Part shown: one piece after another, positions 1 through 10,530 of the stretch
Numbering within the stretch: position 1 is the stretch's first letter
Layout: each line of letters opens with the position of its first letter
Assembly (NCBI GenBank): GCA_032718475.1
Contig: JAUCBJ010008057.1
Span: 1-29,568, forward strand
DNA length: 29,568 nt
Source of the DNA: Nemertoderma westbladi
Taxonomy: Eukaryota; Xenacoelomorpha; Nemertodermatida; Nemertodermatidae
Reading direction: 5' to 3'
The notes under the pieces: generated by a model
Seen by the model: the letters and a program-made list of their open reading frames with translations, nothing else
What the model was told of the DNA's origin: nothing
The model's database searches: none
Program-made: the position numbers and the translations under genes

Positions 1-1141
1 CACATTCAGCTTGGTTTGCAGCTAACATTTCGGCATCGATTGAGTCCAACACAAGCTTGGTTCCTTCACTATTAGGGGAAAGTCCAGACAGCCGTCTCCT
101 CAACTCTTCGTCTCCTAGGAATCGCTGATAGTCGGACAAATAAATGTCGATAGCGTCTCTAGTTCGCGGTTTCTCGGCGGCCTCTTCGCTTTCCGCTTGA
201 GCAAGGGTGACATCAGTTGGTTCGGTGACATCAGTTGGTTCAGTGACATCAGTTGGTTCTTCATAGGTTGATCTCTCAGCCAACTGGGATTTCCACTGGG
301 CTGTTTCCTGTACTTTGAGATCTACCCGATGTAGCCAAGTTTTGACAGCAACCTGCAGCGACGTGTCCTGTCTTCTTTTGGAAGTTTCCTCAAAGGCTGA
401 GAGGATTAGTCGAATGCGTAGGGTTCTTTCGCGTACTTGGTATAGCAGCTCTTCCTGCTCTTGAGGTCCGTGAGGTTGTCGAAACAGTTGTTCTTCCAAT
501 CGCTCCAAGGAGCCGAAGAATCCCTGCACATATCCTGATGCTGACCTCTTCCAAACAGCTGGATCCATTGTATCTTGTGCCACTCCCATCCTGTGTATAT
601 CTTCCCAAGTAGCCTCGGACAGATCCAACGGAAATCCGAGTCCGGGAAAGTTCCATTGTGATTCAACAATAGATATCAATTCTTCCCCGGCGTATCCCGC
701 GTAATTATCTTGGGTCGCTTGCTTATTCTTCGCCCAGTCGGCTTGATGTTCTTCCACCGCAATGAATATAGTAGTTAGCACTGCAGCAGGAAGAGTAAGA
801 AGGGGGTCCGAGTAGACTGTATCAGACATCTGCACTCCATGTTCGGGAGTCAGCTCTACAGTATCCGAACTGCTGGAGCTATCGGGCCGCTGGGAAGTAG
901 GTTCTTGACCAAGATGTTGCTGCGATAAAACAACTGCCTCTTGGTCCCGTTTTACCTGTGCCCGAGTGCCTATGATGGACCTATGGTGGACTAGCCTAGG
1001 GTCTGATACTACTGGAGGGATGACCTTTTTTACAGTAGGAGGTGAGCCGAACTCCTTTCTTATTCGCTCCACACTCCTATCTGAATCACAAATAGTTGTA
1101 TCGATCAGACTGTCTGACAGGTTTTGCTGAGTGTCAGACAT
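1..1141 (-). CDS. Unrecognised protein, N-terminal 380 codons, runs off left edge
   Basis: Read on the minus strand, an ATG at 1141-1139 (MSDTQQNLSDSL...) opens a frame with no stop down to base 1, so the gene is 3'-incomplete here. The first ~120 residues are polar and Ser/Pro/Thr-rich, hence probably disordered. The middle (roughly residues 125-305) looks helical and charged, with motifs such as SQWNFPGLGFPLDLSEATWE and LFRQPHGPQEQEELLYQVRE. A perfect triple repeat of EPTDVT follows at about residues 309-326 (bases 211-263), then an acidic and Arg-rich segment. There is no signal peptide, membrane segment or zinc knuckle. The coding region is much more GC-rich than the DNA upstream of it. 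I do not recognise the family. A host gene or the gag-like ORF of a retroelement are both possible; no LTR or primer site adjoins it convincingly. Confidence 0.6.
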   Translation of the reverse strand, partial: MSDTQQNLSDSLIDTTICDSDRSVERIRKEFGSPPTVKKVIPPVVSDPRLVHHRSIIGTRAQVKRDQEAVVLSQQHLGQEPTSQRPDSSSSSDTVELTPEHGVQMSDTVYSDPLLTLPAAVLTTIFIAVEEHQADWAKNKQATQDNYAGYAGEELISIVESQWNFPGLGFPLDLSEATWEDIHRMGVAQDTMDPAVWKRSASGYVQGFFGSLERLEEQLFRQPHGPQEQEELLYQVRERTLRIRLILSAFEETSKRRQDTSLQVAVKTWLHRVDLKVQETAQWKSQLAERSTYEEPTDVTEPTDVTEPTDVTLAQAESEEAAEKPRTRDAIDIYLSDYQRFLGDEELRRRLSGLSPNSEGTKLVLDSIDAEMLAANQAEC

Positions 1142-2449
1142 GTTTAGTTATACAGTTGAATGTCTACTACTATAGTTTCAGTTAAAGCAAGTCTGGTAAT
1201 TCAGTATGACCGCAAGCCTAGCGATTTATTACCGGTACCGTTACTCGGTGTAACGTGATATATACACAATATATTAGAATACCGGTATGCTTATAATATA
1301 TAAGTATTATTACAGACTAGATTTGTCACAGAGTACCGGTATATAATTTTAGCACAAATATATATATATATATATAGTAGGCCTATAATGAATACCGGTA
1401 TACAGCTTACACTTACAGCATGTAAGTATAATTATGAACTAGAATTAATTACAGAGTACCGGTATGATTTCAGCTCAAATTTATAGAGATAAATATAATA
1501 AGCCTATGGTAAGTACCGGTATGTCAATTATTTTTAGAATAATTGAATTCCTGAATATTTTAGGGTTACTTAGTTACTTTAACTTACTTTATTACCGTTA
1601 TTTAAGCAGTAGTCCAACTGATAGTGAGACCTAGTTGTCGTATGGCAGGCCTACTATTTATAAATCGTTTGATTTGATTTATAATATTTATATACCCGTT
1701 TAAATGGGTTTTTTGTCAATATTTGAAATAAATGTTATTATTTCTGGGGAGTCACTACACAGAAGCTGTGCGCTCTCAGAGAAGTGCTATTTATTTGACA
1801 CTAAAACTGATAATTCTAATTTACCTAAGTTACTTAATACTACAAATTACTTACGATACGGGTGAGATTAATTCTCTAATTAAACACAACAAAATATTAC
1901 GTACGAATTTTTAGGGTAATTTTACAGGAAGTCTACAAACCAGTCTAACAAAGGGTTAGAATTCGGTTTATTACAACGGACAGGGTACTACGGTATTTGA
2001 AAATAATAAGTAGTAGTAAATATATTGCACTGTCCAGATAGGAAAATACCACCGCCTGACGACCTATAGCCGTATCGCTATAGGTACTACGTTATGTATC
2101 ACGGATTGTCCCTACCTAGAAGCTAATAGAGGTAACGAATGTGCCTATCAACCACTTTACAACACAAATATAATGCCTACACTAATTACTTCGGAAAGCA
2201 CTGTACACTAAACCCTAAATTAGGTACAAGTACCGGTATAACAAGTAATCAGTAGTTAAATATACTTGAACAGTTAAAAGAACCACGGCATCTGCTGGAG
2301 TGACCGAAGCACAAAGTCGTCAGTCTTTACCTACGCCAAGCAGCCCTGATGTAGTACCGGGGTTAGTTTAACTATAACAGTATGTGTAACAAACACAATT
2401 ACTGTAGGAATAAACTTGGGGACATGAATGTTGCGAATAATCGCATAAA
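1142..2449. other. AT-rich non-coding stretch, rich in TACCGGTA palindromes
   Basis: No supportable gene. The 60-codon frame at 1732-1914 lacks coding character. The stretch holds repeated TACCGGTA/GTACCGGTA palindromes near 1230, 1283, 1335, 1394, 1457, 1514 and 2231, and a (TA)n tract at 1361-1377. Confidence 0.6.
1255..1270 (-). promoter_or_regulatory. Possible TATA box for the left-edge minus-strand ORF
   Basis: On the minus strand, TGTATATATC lies about 115-125 bases upstream of the ATG at 1141, a distance compatible with a TATA box plus a short 5' UTR. The surrounding DNA is AT-rich and has other TATATA tracts (for example 1361-1377), so this is only a candidate. Confidence 0.25.
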
Positions 2450-3030
2450 CTCTGAATAATAAATATTACGCTACCCGTACAGAATACTCAAACAAATACA
2501 AACCAAAACGCTGGCAGACTACTATCAAGCCTAAACAAACTACAGTATGTGCAGATTCTGAGACTGTTAGTTAGTATGCGTTCTAACACGGTAGTACGAC
2601 TTACTCTTTAAGAGGGGATTGACCTTACCGCTTATGGCTGCCCCAACTTACTAACGGCACTTTATCAGACCAACTCTACACACGCAGCAATCCCTTCAGG
2701 CCTAAGAATAGCTAGACAACAATCCAGCCTACCAATATTTGAGTAATAACTATTACGGTACCTGAACAGACCACACAAACAAGCACAGGCTAAAACACTG
2801 GCAGACTACGATCAAGCCTAGATAAACTACAGTATATGCAGACTCTGAAACTGTTAGTTAGTATGCGTTCTAACACGGTAGTACGACTTATTCTTTAAGA
2901 GGGGATTGACCTTACCGCATATGGCTGCCCCAACTTACTAACGGCACTTTATCAGACAAACTCTACACACGCCGCAATCTCTCCAAACTCAACAACAGTC
3001 AGACAGCAGCTCAGCCTACAATTATCTGAA
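2450..3030 (+). repeat. 287-bp tandem duplication, two copies
   Basis: The block containing GTTAGTTAGTATGCGTTCTA ends its shared landmark at 2580 and again at 2867, so the period is 287 bases. Similarity runs from about 2450 (GAATAATAAATATTACGCTA versus GAGTAATAACTATTACGGTA) through the conserved core GGCTGCCCCAACTTACTAAC. The two copies are about 90% identical in the core and more diverged at the edges. A further weak partial match (CAGCCTACAATTATCTGA) follows near 3016. Confidence 0.75.
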
Positions 3031-3290
3031 CAATCTGAGCAGGGTCACACGCCTTCTGCTCAATATTAGCCTACTAGTAAATAAAACCGACAGAAATAAG
3101 TAGAATCTCAAATAAAAAATCAGGGCGGCCGTTCCCTGATTAAGTACCAAGACCTACCGGTATACAACAATCAAAATCGAATAATACTAATGTACTTGTA
3201 CAGCAGTACCGGTACCGGTGATGACAGTTAGGCCTACTGACCTACAGAAGCACCGGTTCAGTTTTACCAGTCACTACGGTATTTTGCAAC

Positions 3291-3311
3291 CTTATTGCTT
3301 ACTGCAATAAG
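3291..3311. repeat. Perfect 8-bp hairpin beside LTR copy 1
   Basis: CTTATTGC and GCAATAAG are separated by 5 bases (TTACT). The hairpin lies 15 bases before the first base of the LTR-like repeat. No function can be assigned. Confidence 0.5.
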
Positions 3312-3326
3312 ATTATAAACTGTTAC

Positions 3327-4591
3327 TGTTCGCGCTTTTGAAGACCTTTAGCAGTTTAACCTGCCAAAATTTATATGTCTTCTAGTTAATTAAAACACCT
3401 TTAGCATACGACAATATTTTATGCTAATACACAAAACATTACCCGAAGTCAGCCCATGCGCGATCATTCACCCGATGGATCTACACCCGGGAGGCTGAAT
3501 TCGGCTGCTTAAATTGTATTATTGCAGTGTAAGGTTGCAGTGTATACCTAATGTATTATTCGATAGATCGCTAATAATTAATCTCTGACAGATATTATTG
3601 GCTTTCGGGAAATATTAACAGTTCCTTTAGGACGTGGCGCTTTATCTATTTAAACAGAACTAGGACTTATACTAAACGCAACGATACTGCTTATGATTAA
3701 AGTATAAAGCGTATTCTTTAGGAAATACTTTGTTACCAATCACAATCATACACACTATTCTGCCGACCGTCAGTATATTTGATCACACATAAAGAGAGCA
3801 GTAATTGACTCATGTAGTGTCTGCTAAATAACATTAGATTCAATACACACCACATTAATATAAATCGCAATTGTTATGTATAGCCGGTCTCTCTAACCTG
3901 TAGTGTTATCAAGAAATTGGGAATTTGGGTGATTTATCCGTATTATCCAAAGAGCAATATTTTCATCAACAAATAGGTACAATTAATAACTGACGGTAAA
4001 ATAACAGTACAAACAATATGATTAATGCAATTAAATTAAGTGAGCATGTTAATTAGTGAGTTATTGAGTAGTTAAGTGAGATTCGATTCGTTAAGTTAAG
4101 TTAACAGTTTATACTTTCGATAATTTAAGCAGTTTTACTAGAGTTCTTCCCAAAAAGCCGGTGTTTCTGGCTTAGACAGCAATAACAACAAAGTATCAAG
4201 TAAGAAAGTAAGACTGAACACTCTCCTTATGATCGGCTGAAAAGCTACACGTCGACAGGAAAAATCGCTCTGATTGGCTCAAGCCAAACAAAGAACCATG
4301 CGTCCAATGGCTGTTTCCATGTCAGCAACCAGCTGTTAGATGTCGTAATATGAATCATCACGGCTAAGCTGTGAAAGGTAGTTGATGCATTACAGGTTTT
4401 TTGCCTTACCATGTCCGCCAAAACACGTATATAGCAGAATGATTTTTATGTCCGTTAAAACACCTGTAAAGGTACCTTGCGGGCGAGGGGAATATATATA
4501 CAGTTAGAGAACCCTTTTAGAGTATTCCAGCGCCTGGGGGGAACTGGCCAGCAAAGGCAAACGTATCAGTTATCCCACAAAAGCTTTTACA
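3327..4591 (+). mobile_element. Solo LTR-like repeat, copy 1 (about 1265 bp)
   Basis: This segment aligns along its whole length, at roughly 80% identity with indels, with 14547-15814. Both copies begin TGT(T/A)CGCGCTTTTGAAG and end AAGCTTTTACA, the TG...CA signature of LTRs. Near the right end are inverted and direct CCAAT motifs (TGATTGGCT, GTCCAATGG) and a TATA-like GAATATATATACAG. This gives a U3 promoter-like layout if the plus strand is sense. The flanking five bases are GTTAC and GCAAC, which match at three of five positions, so the target duplication is decayed or absent. No primer-binding site or internal coding region adjoins it. Confidence 0.65.
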
Positions 4592-6100
4592 GCAACTATC
4601 GTTTTTACTACAGTAGAAATTAAACAGCGCACAACCAATGGCATAGAAGAATACAATTCAAATGGGAGTAAACAATAAACAACTATGAAATTATTTACAA
4701 AAAAATTTAATTTAGGCTAAACCTGCTTTAATTCGCTCAGTTGCCGCAAAACTGCAACTTTTTACAGATCGGCAACCTTAGTTGCTCTACAAGTTACTGA
4801 CAAAGATGCGCTCAAAAACGTTGCCATGTGTAAACCGGGGCCTTTATAGCCCATGTTGTAAATATTCATTCCAGTGAGCGTATACAATAGGGCTTCCCTC
4901 TAATAATAATTACACATTGCAATACAGTATACAAGTATTATTTTTACGTGGCTTGAGTTAGGCGCGGGTGTATTACTTAATAGTATTTAGTATTGTAACT
5001 GCATTGTTAATAATAATACTGTACTTATAATTGTATATCTTTGCGCGGTGGCTAATATCTTTTACTATTTTAATTATTCAATTAATTTATTAACCTATTT
5101 TTAATCGATTACTATACAAAATAAAATGTAACTGTAGGGCCTAATATTTTTCAGTATCAGCATAGTTTTCGTTTGTGTTCAGTTCTATTTTTAAAGTGAA
5201 TTTTAATTGTTTTATTAGTTTGTATATTTGTATTTTATTATTTATAGTTTTTTCATAGTCCGTGTGTTTCATATATTAGCTTTAAAATAAATACTACCAC
5301 TATTTAAAAAAAATTATTAATTTTACTTTTCAATGAAAAGAGCAAAATTTGAAACTGTCATTGGCATACTGTACAGTATAGGCGGCATTTACAGTACAGT
5401 TTAAAAAAAATTGTGCTTTTTGGTTTTAGAATACAATGTTATTGTGCCCCCCGCCACCTTTAAATTTGTTCGGTCGCCCCTGCATCGCCCCATCTACCTG
5501 CGACACTGACGCACATCCTGTCTTCCTGAGTACATTCCCTAGTAGATGGGAAACTAATCCCTCAAACAATAATGATCAATTTTAACTGAATTATTTTAAC
5601 TGAATTATTTCTACAAACTCGGACACGGCCACGAATAGGAACCAGTATCAGTACAGCAGTAGGCTGGAACCTTTTTAAATTTCCCGTCTACAGTAGTAAG
5701 TATTCCTGTTCAGTATACATATACAGTACTGTCGCAATATGTTTAGAATATATTATTTTAATTTTTATTATTTTTTATTTCTATTTATGTTGGTTTTACT
5801 CATTGCTTACTCTTACAGTATATACGTTACTATTGCCGTTTTTAATCTACTGTACACATAAAACATTTATATCAATTTTAGATTATAAATAATACTGTAA
5901 CAACACTAGTTATATTATATAAATTTTGTGAACGTGGTAAACATATAATTTGTATCTATGTTGGTTTTCTTTATTTCGTACTATGAACTATGACGACTTC
6001 TTACAGTATAACTTGTATTTTGTTAGTGGGTGCATTATAAGACATTTCTTTCTACACCCATAAAAATTATTAAACATTACTGCATTAAACATTTGAGCTA
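4592..6100. other. AT-rich non-coding stretch
   Basis: I see no gene or clean element here. A C-rich scrap at 5448-5502 (CCCCCCGCCACC, CGCCCCTGCATCGCCCC) resembles the G/C-rich ends of other elements in this window. A short direct repeat of TTTTAACTGAATTATTT lies near 5580-5610. Confidence 0.5.
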
Positions 6101-6202
6101 ACAAGTTAAGCTGTAGGCCTGCCGACAATAAGACCAAGAAAGATACCGGTACTAGGCCTATACAGTTTTTATCCCTGAGTCAGACTACAGCCAGACAGCA
6201 CA

Positions 6203-7555
6203 ATGTCCCCGCTCTTAATCTCCACAGTTTTCATCGTTCTGGGTCGTTTCGTTGTGGCAGAACCATCCGATCCGCGGGGTAACCCTGCAACCCACCCAAT
6301 ACCCGTATTGGACTGGTTTGCGGAACACCCTGTCGCTACCGTTTCGAACTGCCGCGCCGAATCGACGGAGATGTGGTCGACGAGTGGATTTAGCCTCTAC
6401 TGCTCTCGTCGGGGAAGAAGATCTTGGGTCTCCTCTCCACGATCTAGAGGCCTAATCGCTAAACTCTGTCTACTGTCTCTGGCTGGGGATATTGAGACCA
6501 ACCCAGGACCCAGCAGGACGCGGGCCCCGAAGATCAACTGTCCCGTCTGTCAACGAGGAACAAACTCTCGGAGTAAGATCGTCCAATGCGAGAGTTGTGA
6601 CACATTTGTACATTTAAAATGTTACCGTAGGAAACGCAGTAATTTATTCTCCACCAGAAACAATCTTGAACCAAGTTTTCTCTGCAATAGCTGTATTTTT
6701 ACCGAACTTCCCTTTCATGATACAATTTTAGAATCAGAAACCGACGATTCATTTCTCACATCGCCTCTGCAAACTCCAAGTGATGCTGAGAGTGAAACTT
6801 TTAATTTTTTTAAGAAAAAAGGTCTGCATTTTTTGCACTTAAACGCACGATCTCTGCTTCCAAAACTTTCCGAAATTCGTATTTTAATCAATAAATCCAA
6901 CCCAGCAGTTTTAACAATCTCTGAAACTTGGCTCGATGATAGTGTTTCTGATGGAGAAATTTATATTGATAATTACGTAGTTTTACGTAAGGATAGGGAC
7001 AGACACGGTGGTGGTGTCTGTACTTACATTCGATGTGATTTAGCTTTTAATCGTAGGGAAGATTTAGAGACTTGTGACGAAGTTTTACTGGTGGAACTTT
7101 TACTTCCTAAAACTAAACCTATTTTAATCGGTACTTTATATCGGCCCCCTAAACAATCAGATTTTTTGCAAAATTTTGAAAATACAATTTTATGTAATCT
7201 TAGGTCAGACTGTGAAATATATTTCTTAGGTGATTTTAATATCTGTTACCATCACAAAGCATCCCCCATCTGTAAACAGTACCAAAGTATTTTAAATTTG
7301 TTTGGTTTAAAACAAATTATTCGAGATTCTACCAGAATTACCAGTAAAACTTCTACTTTACTAGATCACATCCTTTGTAATAATACCGATATTATTTCTC
7401 AATCTGGGGTTTTACCTATAGGTCTAAGCGATCATTTTATAGTTTTTTGCACAAGAAAGACACAAAAATCTTTTTTCGGGGATCATAAAACAGTAACAGT
7501 TAGGTCTATGAAAAATTACAGCTCTCAAGGAACGCTTTTTAAGTTTGTTAGTTAA
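6203..7555 (+). CDS. CR1 N-terminal part: 2A peptide, PHD-like finger, APE endonuclease
   Basis: 450 codons. Residues 1-19 look like a signal peptide (hydrophobic core [11 protein letters not shown], then VVA before EPS). Residues 95-103 are GDIETNPGP, a canonical 2A ribosome-skipping motif that would separate Gly102 from Pro103. Residues 113-164 form a PHD-like zinc finger: CPVC, then [12 protein letters not shown], then CNSC. From about 208 comes the apurinic-type endonuclease with all landmark motifs: LNARSL, SETWLD, RHGGGV, LYRPP, GDFNIC (343-348), LLDHIL (386-391) and LSDHF (408-412). The endonuclease nicks target DNA for target-primed reverse transcription. The frame ends early (GTLFKFVS, stop at 7553) because of an indel near 7512-7540; the continuation lies in the next frame. 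The start at 6203 is supported by the signal-like N-terminus. Confidence 0.85.
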   Translation: MSPLLISTVFIVLGRFVVAEPSDPRGNPATHPIPVLDWFAEHPVATVSNCRAESTEMWSTSGFSLYCSRRGRRSWVSSPRSRGLIAKLCLLSLAGDIETNPGPSRTRAPKINCPVCQRGTNSRSKIVQCESCDTFVHLKCYRRKRSNLFSTRNNLEPSFLCNSCIFTELPFHDTILESETDDSFLTSPLQTPSDAESETFNFFKKKGLHFLHLNARSLLPKLSEIRILINKSNPAVLTISETWLDDSVSDGEIYIDNYVVLRKDRDRHGGGVCTYIRCDLAFNRREDLETCDEVLLVELLLPKTKPILIGTLYRPPKQSDFLQNFENTILCNLRSDCEIYFLGDFNICYHHKASPICKQYQSILNLFGLKQIIRDSTRITSKTSTLLDHILCNNTDIISQSGVLPIGLSDHFIVFCTRKTQKSFFGDHKTVTVRSMKNYSSQGTLFKFVS

Positions 7556-9704
7556 TTCTGACTGGGAACCCTGTTTTAAGGCCGCTGACATTAACCTTGC
7601 GTACACTGTTTTTAAAGATATATTTTTAAAGGCACTTAATACTGTAGCACCAATTAAAGAAATTAGTCTTAAACAACGCACTGAGCCCTGGATGACCTCG
7701 GGTATTCTTAGTAATATCAGAGAAAGAGATAACTATTTGTATAAATTTAGGAAATACCGTGTTTTAGCTGATTATAATAATTACTGCAAACATAGAAACC
7801 TTGTCCAACGGGAAATAAAAAAAGCTAAATCTGAATATTTGTACAACAAAATAAGTGAGAATAAAGATAATCCAAAAAGTCTATGGTCTACCCTAAAATC
7901 TTTAGGTTATAAAAACCTTAAATCTAAATCGAATATTGTTCTGCAAGATAACGGTGAGCTGATTCATGATCATACTCTAGTTAGTAATTTATTTAATAAT
8001 TATTTTACTAATGTTGCCTCTAATTTAGTTAAGAAGTTACCGTTATCAAGTAATAAATATAGTATAGGGTCCGAAACTCTAAATAATTTTTATTTAGAAA
8101 AGTTACAAAATTCAGAAAAGTTATTTTTAAAACCCGTTTCTGAGGATTTCGTTTTTAAAAATCTACTTAGCCTATCAGCCTCAAAAAGTACCGGTCTAGA
8201 TCTAATACCTGCCCGTTTTCTTAAGGATGGTGCTGAAGTACTTAAAGTGCCTATTACTTTTATTATTAATTACTCTATCGTAGATAATGTAGTACCAGAC
8301 GAACTGAAATTAGCTAAGGTTGTTCCTCTGTATAAAAAGAATAGTAAAGTAGAACCCTGTAATTACAGACCTGTTAGTATCTTAAGTATTGTATCTAAAA
8401 TTCTAGAACGTTCTGTTTTTCTACAGCTGGAGGCACATCTTAGTAGGCTAAATCTGATCTATGAACTTCAGTCCGGTTTTCGTAAATCATATTCTACAGA
8501 CACCTTCCTTATTAACTTAACTGATACAATTAGATGTAATAACGCAAAGGGTTTATATACTGGTATGGTAATGTTGGACCTACAAAAGGCTTTCGATACT
8601 GTAGATCACGAAATTCTGCTTGGTAAGTTAGGCCTGATGGGTGTAGGTTCTATAGACTGGTTCAAGTCCTACCTGTCAGACAGAGGTCAAACTGTAGTCA
8701 TTAGCAAATCGCTGTCTACTGTACAGGAGATTACCTGTGGTGTACCGCAAGGTAGTATATTAGGTCCTCTGCTTTTTGTATGCTATGTAAATGATATGAT
8801 AAGTAGTATAGATCCCGATTTTAAACTCATTTTATATGCCGACGACAGTGCTCTTATTTTCTCTCATAAAGATCCTATCCATGTTTCCCAAAAGTTAAGT
8901 GCAGTTCTAGAATCCTGTAATGAGTGGTTGGTTGATAATAAGCTATCCATTCACTACGGTAAAACTGAAAGTATTTTGTTTGGTTCCAAAAGAAAGTTAA
9001 AGAAGGTAACTAAGTTTGAAGTCACTAGTAATGGACATAAGATTGAAAATAAAAAGGAAGTTAAATATTTAGGCGCCACATTGGATAACTGCTTATCAGG
9101 AGAAAGTACAGTGAAAAATATTTTCTCGAAAGTTAACAGTAGGCTTAGGTTTCTATACAGAAATAAAAATAGTTTGAACACCGACTCCCGCAAGTTACTT
9201 TGCCCTTCTTTAATACAGTGTCACATGGACTATGCGTGCTCTTCTTGGTATGAAGGCTTAACCAAACAGCTTAAATGTAAATTACAAGTAGCTCAGAATA
9301 AAGTAGTACGATTTATTAAAGACTACAAACCTAGGCACCACCTAACTCCAGATGACTTTTCTGAATCTGGACTACTTAACTTAGATAGTAGAGTTAAGCA
9401 GCTACGCCTTAACCATGTGCATAAAGTGTATAATGGTAAATGTCCCAATTACCTAAAACAAAAATTCAACAGAGTACGCGATACACACTCTTACAGTACC
9501 AGAGCTAGTGCTTCAAACTTCTACCTCCCGAATTGTAAATCCTTTGAATCTGATACTTTCTTTTTTAACGGCATAAAAAATTGGAACGCTCTGCCTAATG
9601 AAATTAAAAACCTAAATAATCAACATTCTTTTAAATCTGCAGTTAAATCTCACCTCCGTGTGCAATGTAAAAATAGGTACAATAGTACTACAGTAAGTTA
9701 TTAG
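7512..9704 (+). CDS. CR1 C-terminal part: reverse transcriptase
   Basis: This is the frame-shifted continuation of the endonuclease ORF. It is open from 7512, with no ATG of its own near the join; the first in-frame start-like codon is TTG at 7545. Numbering from 7545, it shows the LINE reverse transcriptase motifs in order: [13 protein letters not shown] (213-225), NYRPVSIL (273-280), [13 protein letters not shown] (308-320), motif [14 protein letters not shown] (343-355), motif [14 protein letters not shown] (399-411) and the catalytic YADD (431-434). The C-terminal region (SCSSWYEGL-type patch, then HKVYNGKCP and [12 protein letters not shown]) is typical of CR1. It copies element RNA onto nicked chromosomal DNA. 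All three catalytic aspartates are present and there is no internal stop. Confidence 0.9.
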   Translation, partial: KITALKERFLSLLVNSDWEPCFKAADINLAYTVFKDIFLKALNTVAPIKEISLKQRTEPWMTSGILSNIRERDNYLYKFRKYRVLADYNNYCKHRNLVQREIKKAKSEYLYNKISENKDNPKSLWSTLKSLGYKNLKSKSNIVLQDNGELIHDHTLVSNLFNNYFTNVASNLVKKLPLSSNKYSIGSETLNNFYLEKLQNSEKLFLKPVSEDFVFKNLLSLSASKSTGLDLIPARFLKDGAEVLKVPITFIINYSIVDNVVPDELKLAKVVPLYKKNSKVEPCNYRPVSILSIVSKILERSVFLQLEAHLSRLNLIYELQSGFRKSYSTDTFLINLTDTIRCNNAKGLYTGMVMLDLQKAFDTVDHEILLGKLGLMGVGSIDWFKSYLSDRGQTVVISKSLSTVQEITCGVPQGSILGPLLFVCYVNDMISSIDPDFKLILYADDSALIFSHKDPIHVSQKLSAVLESCNEWLVDNKLSIHYGKTESILFGSKRKLKKVTKFEVTSNGHKIENKKEVKYLGATLDNCLSGESTVKNIFSKVNSRLRFLYRNKNSLNTDSRKLLCPSLIQCHMDYACSSWYEGLTKQLKCKLQVAQNKVVRFIKDYKPRHHLTPDDFSESGLLNLDSRVKQLRLNHVHKVYNGKCPNYLKQKFNRVRDTHSYSTRASASNFYLPNCKSFESDTFFFNGIKNWNALPNEIKNLNNQHSFKSAVKSHLRVQCKNRYNSTTVSY

Positions 9705-10045
9705 TTTATTAATTATTTACTATTTATACTGTAATTACGTTTTATAATAAATTGTTCTGTACATTACATCTTTATCGTTGAGTCGGGCATTGTCACGCTC
9801 TCGGTAAAGTTGTACATGTACATAGTGTAATTACGTTTTATATTGGTTTTAGGTTAGCGTAGTGTAATATTGTATTTGTAACCAAGTAACATAAAGGACC
9901 CCCTTGGAAATAAGCTGCAAAGCTTTAGGGGTAATCCTATATGTTATGTTGGACAATACCTTTATACCGGTACATTGTTTGGTGTATTTGTTATTGTTTT
10001 TACATAATGTATAAATAAATCTATAAACATTAAGCACTGTTATAT
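9705..10045 (+). other. CR1 3' UTR and tail
   Basis: A short direct repeat (GTAATTACGTTTTATA at 9731-9746 and 9828-9843) precedes the conserved 3' motif CTTGGAAATAAGCTGCAAAGC. That motif contains the small hairpin AGCT-GCAA-AGCT. The stretch ends with TGTATAAATAAATC. In CR1/L2 elements this 3' end is what the reverse transcriptase recognises; that role is inferred from the family. Confidence 0.7.
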
Positions 10046-10530
10046 CCTGATCTGTAAGTGATATCTGTATGTTACCGGTGGTTGATAAGAATAGGCCTAG
10101 GCCTATTTTGTATTTGAAACTAAGAAATAACTTATATCAGTATCTGGAATAACCTACAAACTGTTAAAGCAGTAAAGTGTCAACTGTAATACACAGTAAT
10201 AATCATTACCGGTCTGCCGGTAGGACTACTCCTTATTGCTGTTATGTAATAGAAAAATACTGAATACAGCAGTACAGCGTACAGGCTGACAGGAATAGGT
10301 GCAGCGGTACAGCTCTGTAGCTGTACCACTGTACCTACAGTACAATAGTAGACTGGTAGACGTAGCAAGGGATATTATAATTATTTGTTATTATTCCCGT
10401 ACTGCCGTAGGCCTACCTGAATTCAATTTTTAACAAGAACATAATAACTGAATAAGTTCTGAGCCTTTCGCCTACGGCCTGCGCCTGTAAGCAGTAGGCC
10501 TACTGCTGTACTGCAATAAGCCAGATAGAT
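10046..10530. other. Upstream region of COMMD3, palindrome-rich
   Basis: No gene. It contains the perfect 18-bp palindrome AATAGGCCTAGGCCTATT at about 10090-10107, further AGGCCTAC/GTAGGCCTAC palindromes near 10407 and 10495, and a GTACAGC/GCTGTAC-rich stretch near 10270-10340. No TATA box or CCAAT box can be assigned with confidence, although the COMMD3 promoter should lie here if the gene is expressed. Confidence 0.4.

Larger units (their letters stand above)
6100..10045 (+). mobile_element. CR1-type LINE retrotransposon, nearly full length
   Basis: The element holds one polyprotein-type coding region split by a frameshift (6203-7555 and about 7512-9704). A 3' UTR follows, with the CR1/L2-typical stretch CCCCCTTGGAAATAAGC...GCTTTAGGGGTAATCC near 9899-9936. 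It ends in a low-complexity tail (TGTATAAATAAATC) near 10008-10022. The 5' boundary is uncertain; I place it near 6100 because AT-rich DNA changes character there. No target-site duplication is visible, as is usual for CR1. Every catalytic motif of endonuclease and reverse transcriptase is present, so the copy is young or recently active. Confidence 0.85.

Noticed and set aside
390-669. Two complete minus-strand ORFs of 87-88 codons near the left edge
   Set aside because: They lie in other frames of the long open frame 1141-1, which is the better-supported coding sequence.
1142-4591. Left-edge ORF as gag of a provirus whose 5' LTR is 3327-4591 on the minus strand
   Set aside because: A 2.2-kb leader without a primer-binding site beside the LTR is implausible. 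The promoter-like motifs in the LTR point to the plus strand.
7505-7550. Programmed ribosomal frameshift between EN and RT
   Set aside because: CR1 elements normally encode EN and RT in one frame, and there is no convincing slippery heptamer plus structure here; a simple indel explains it.
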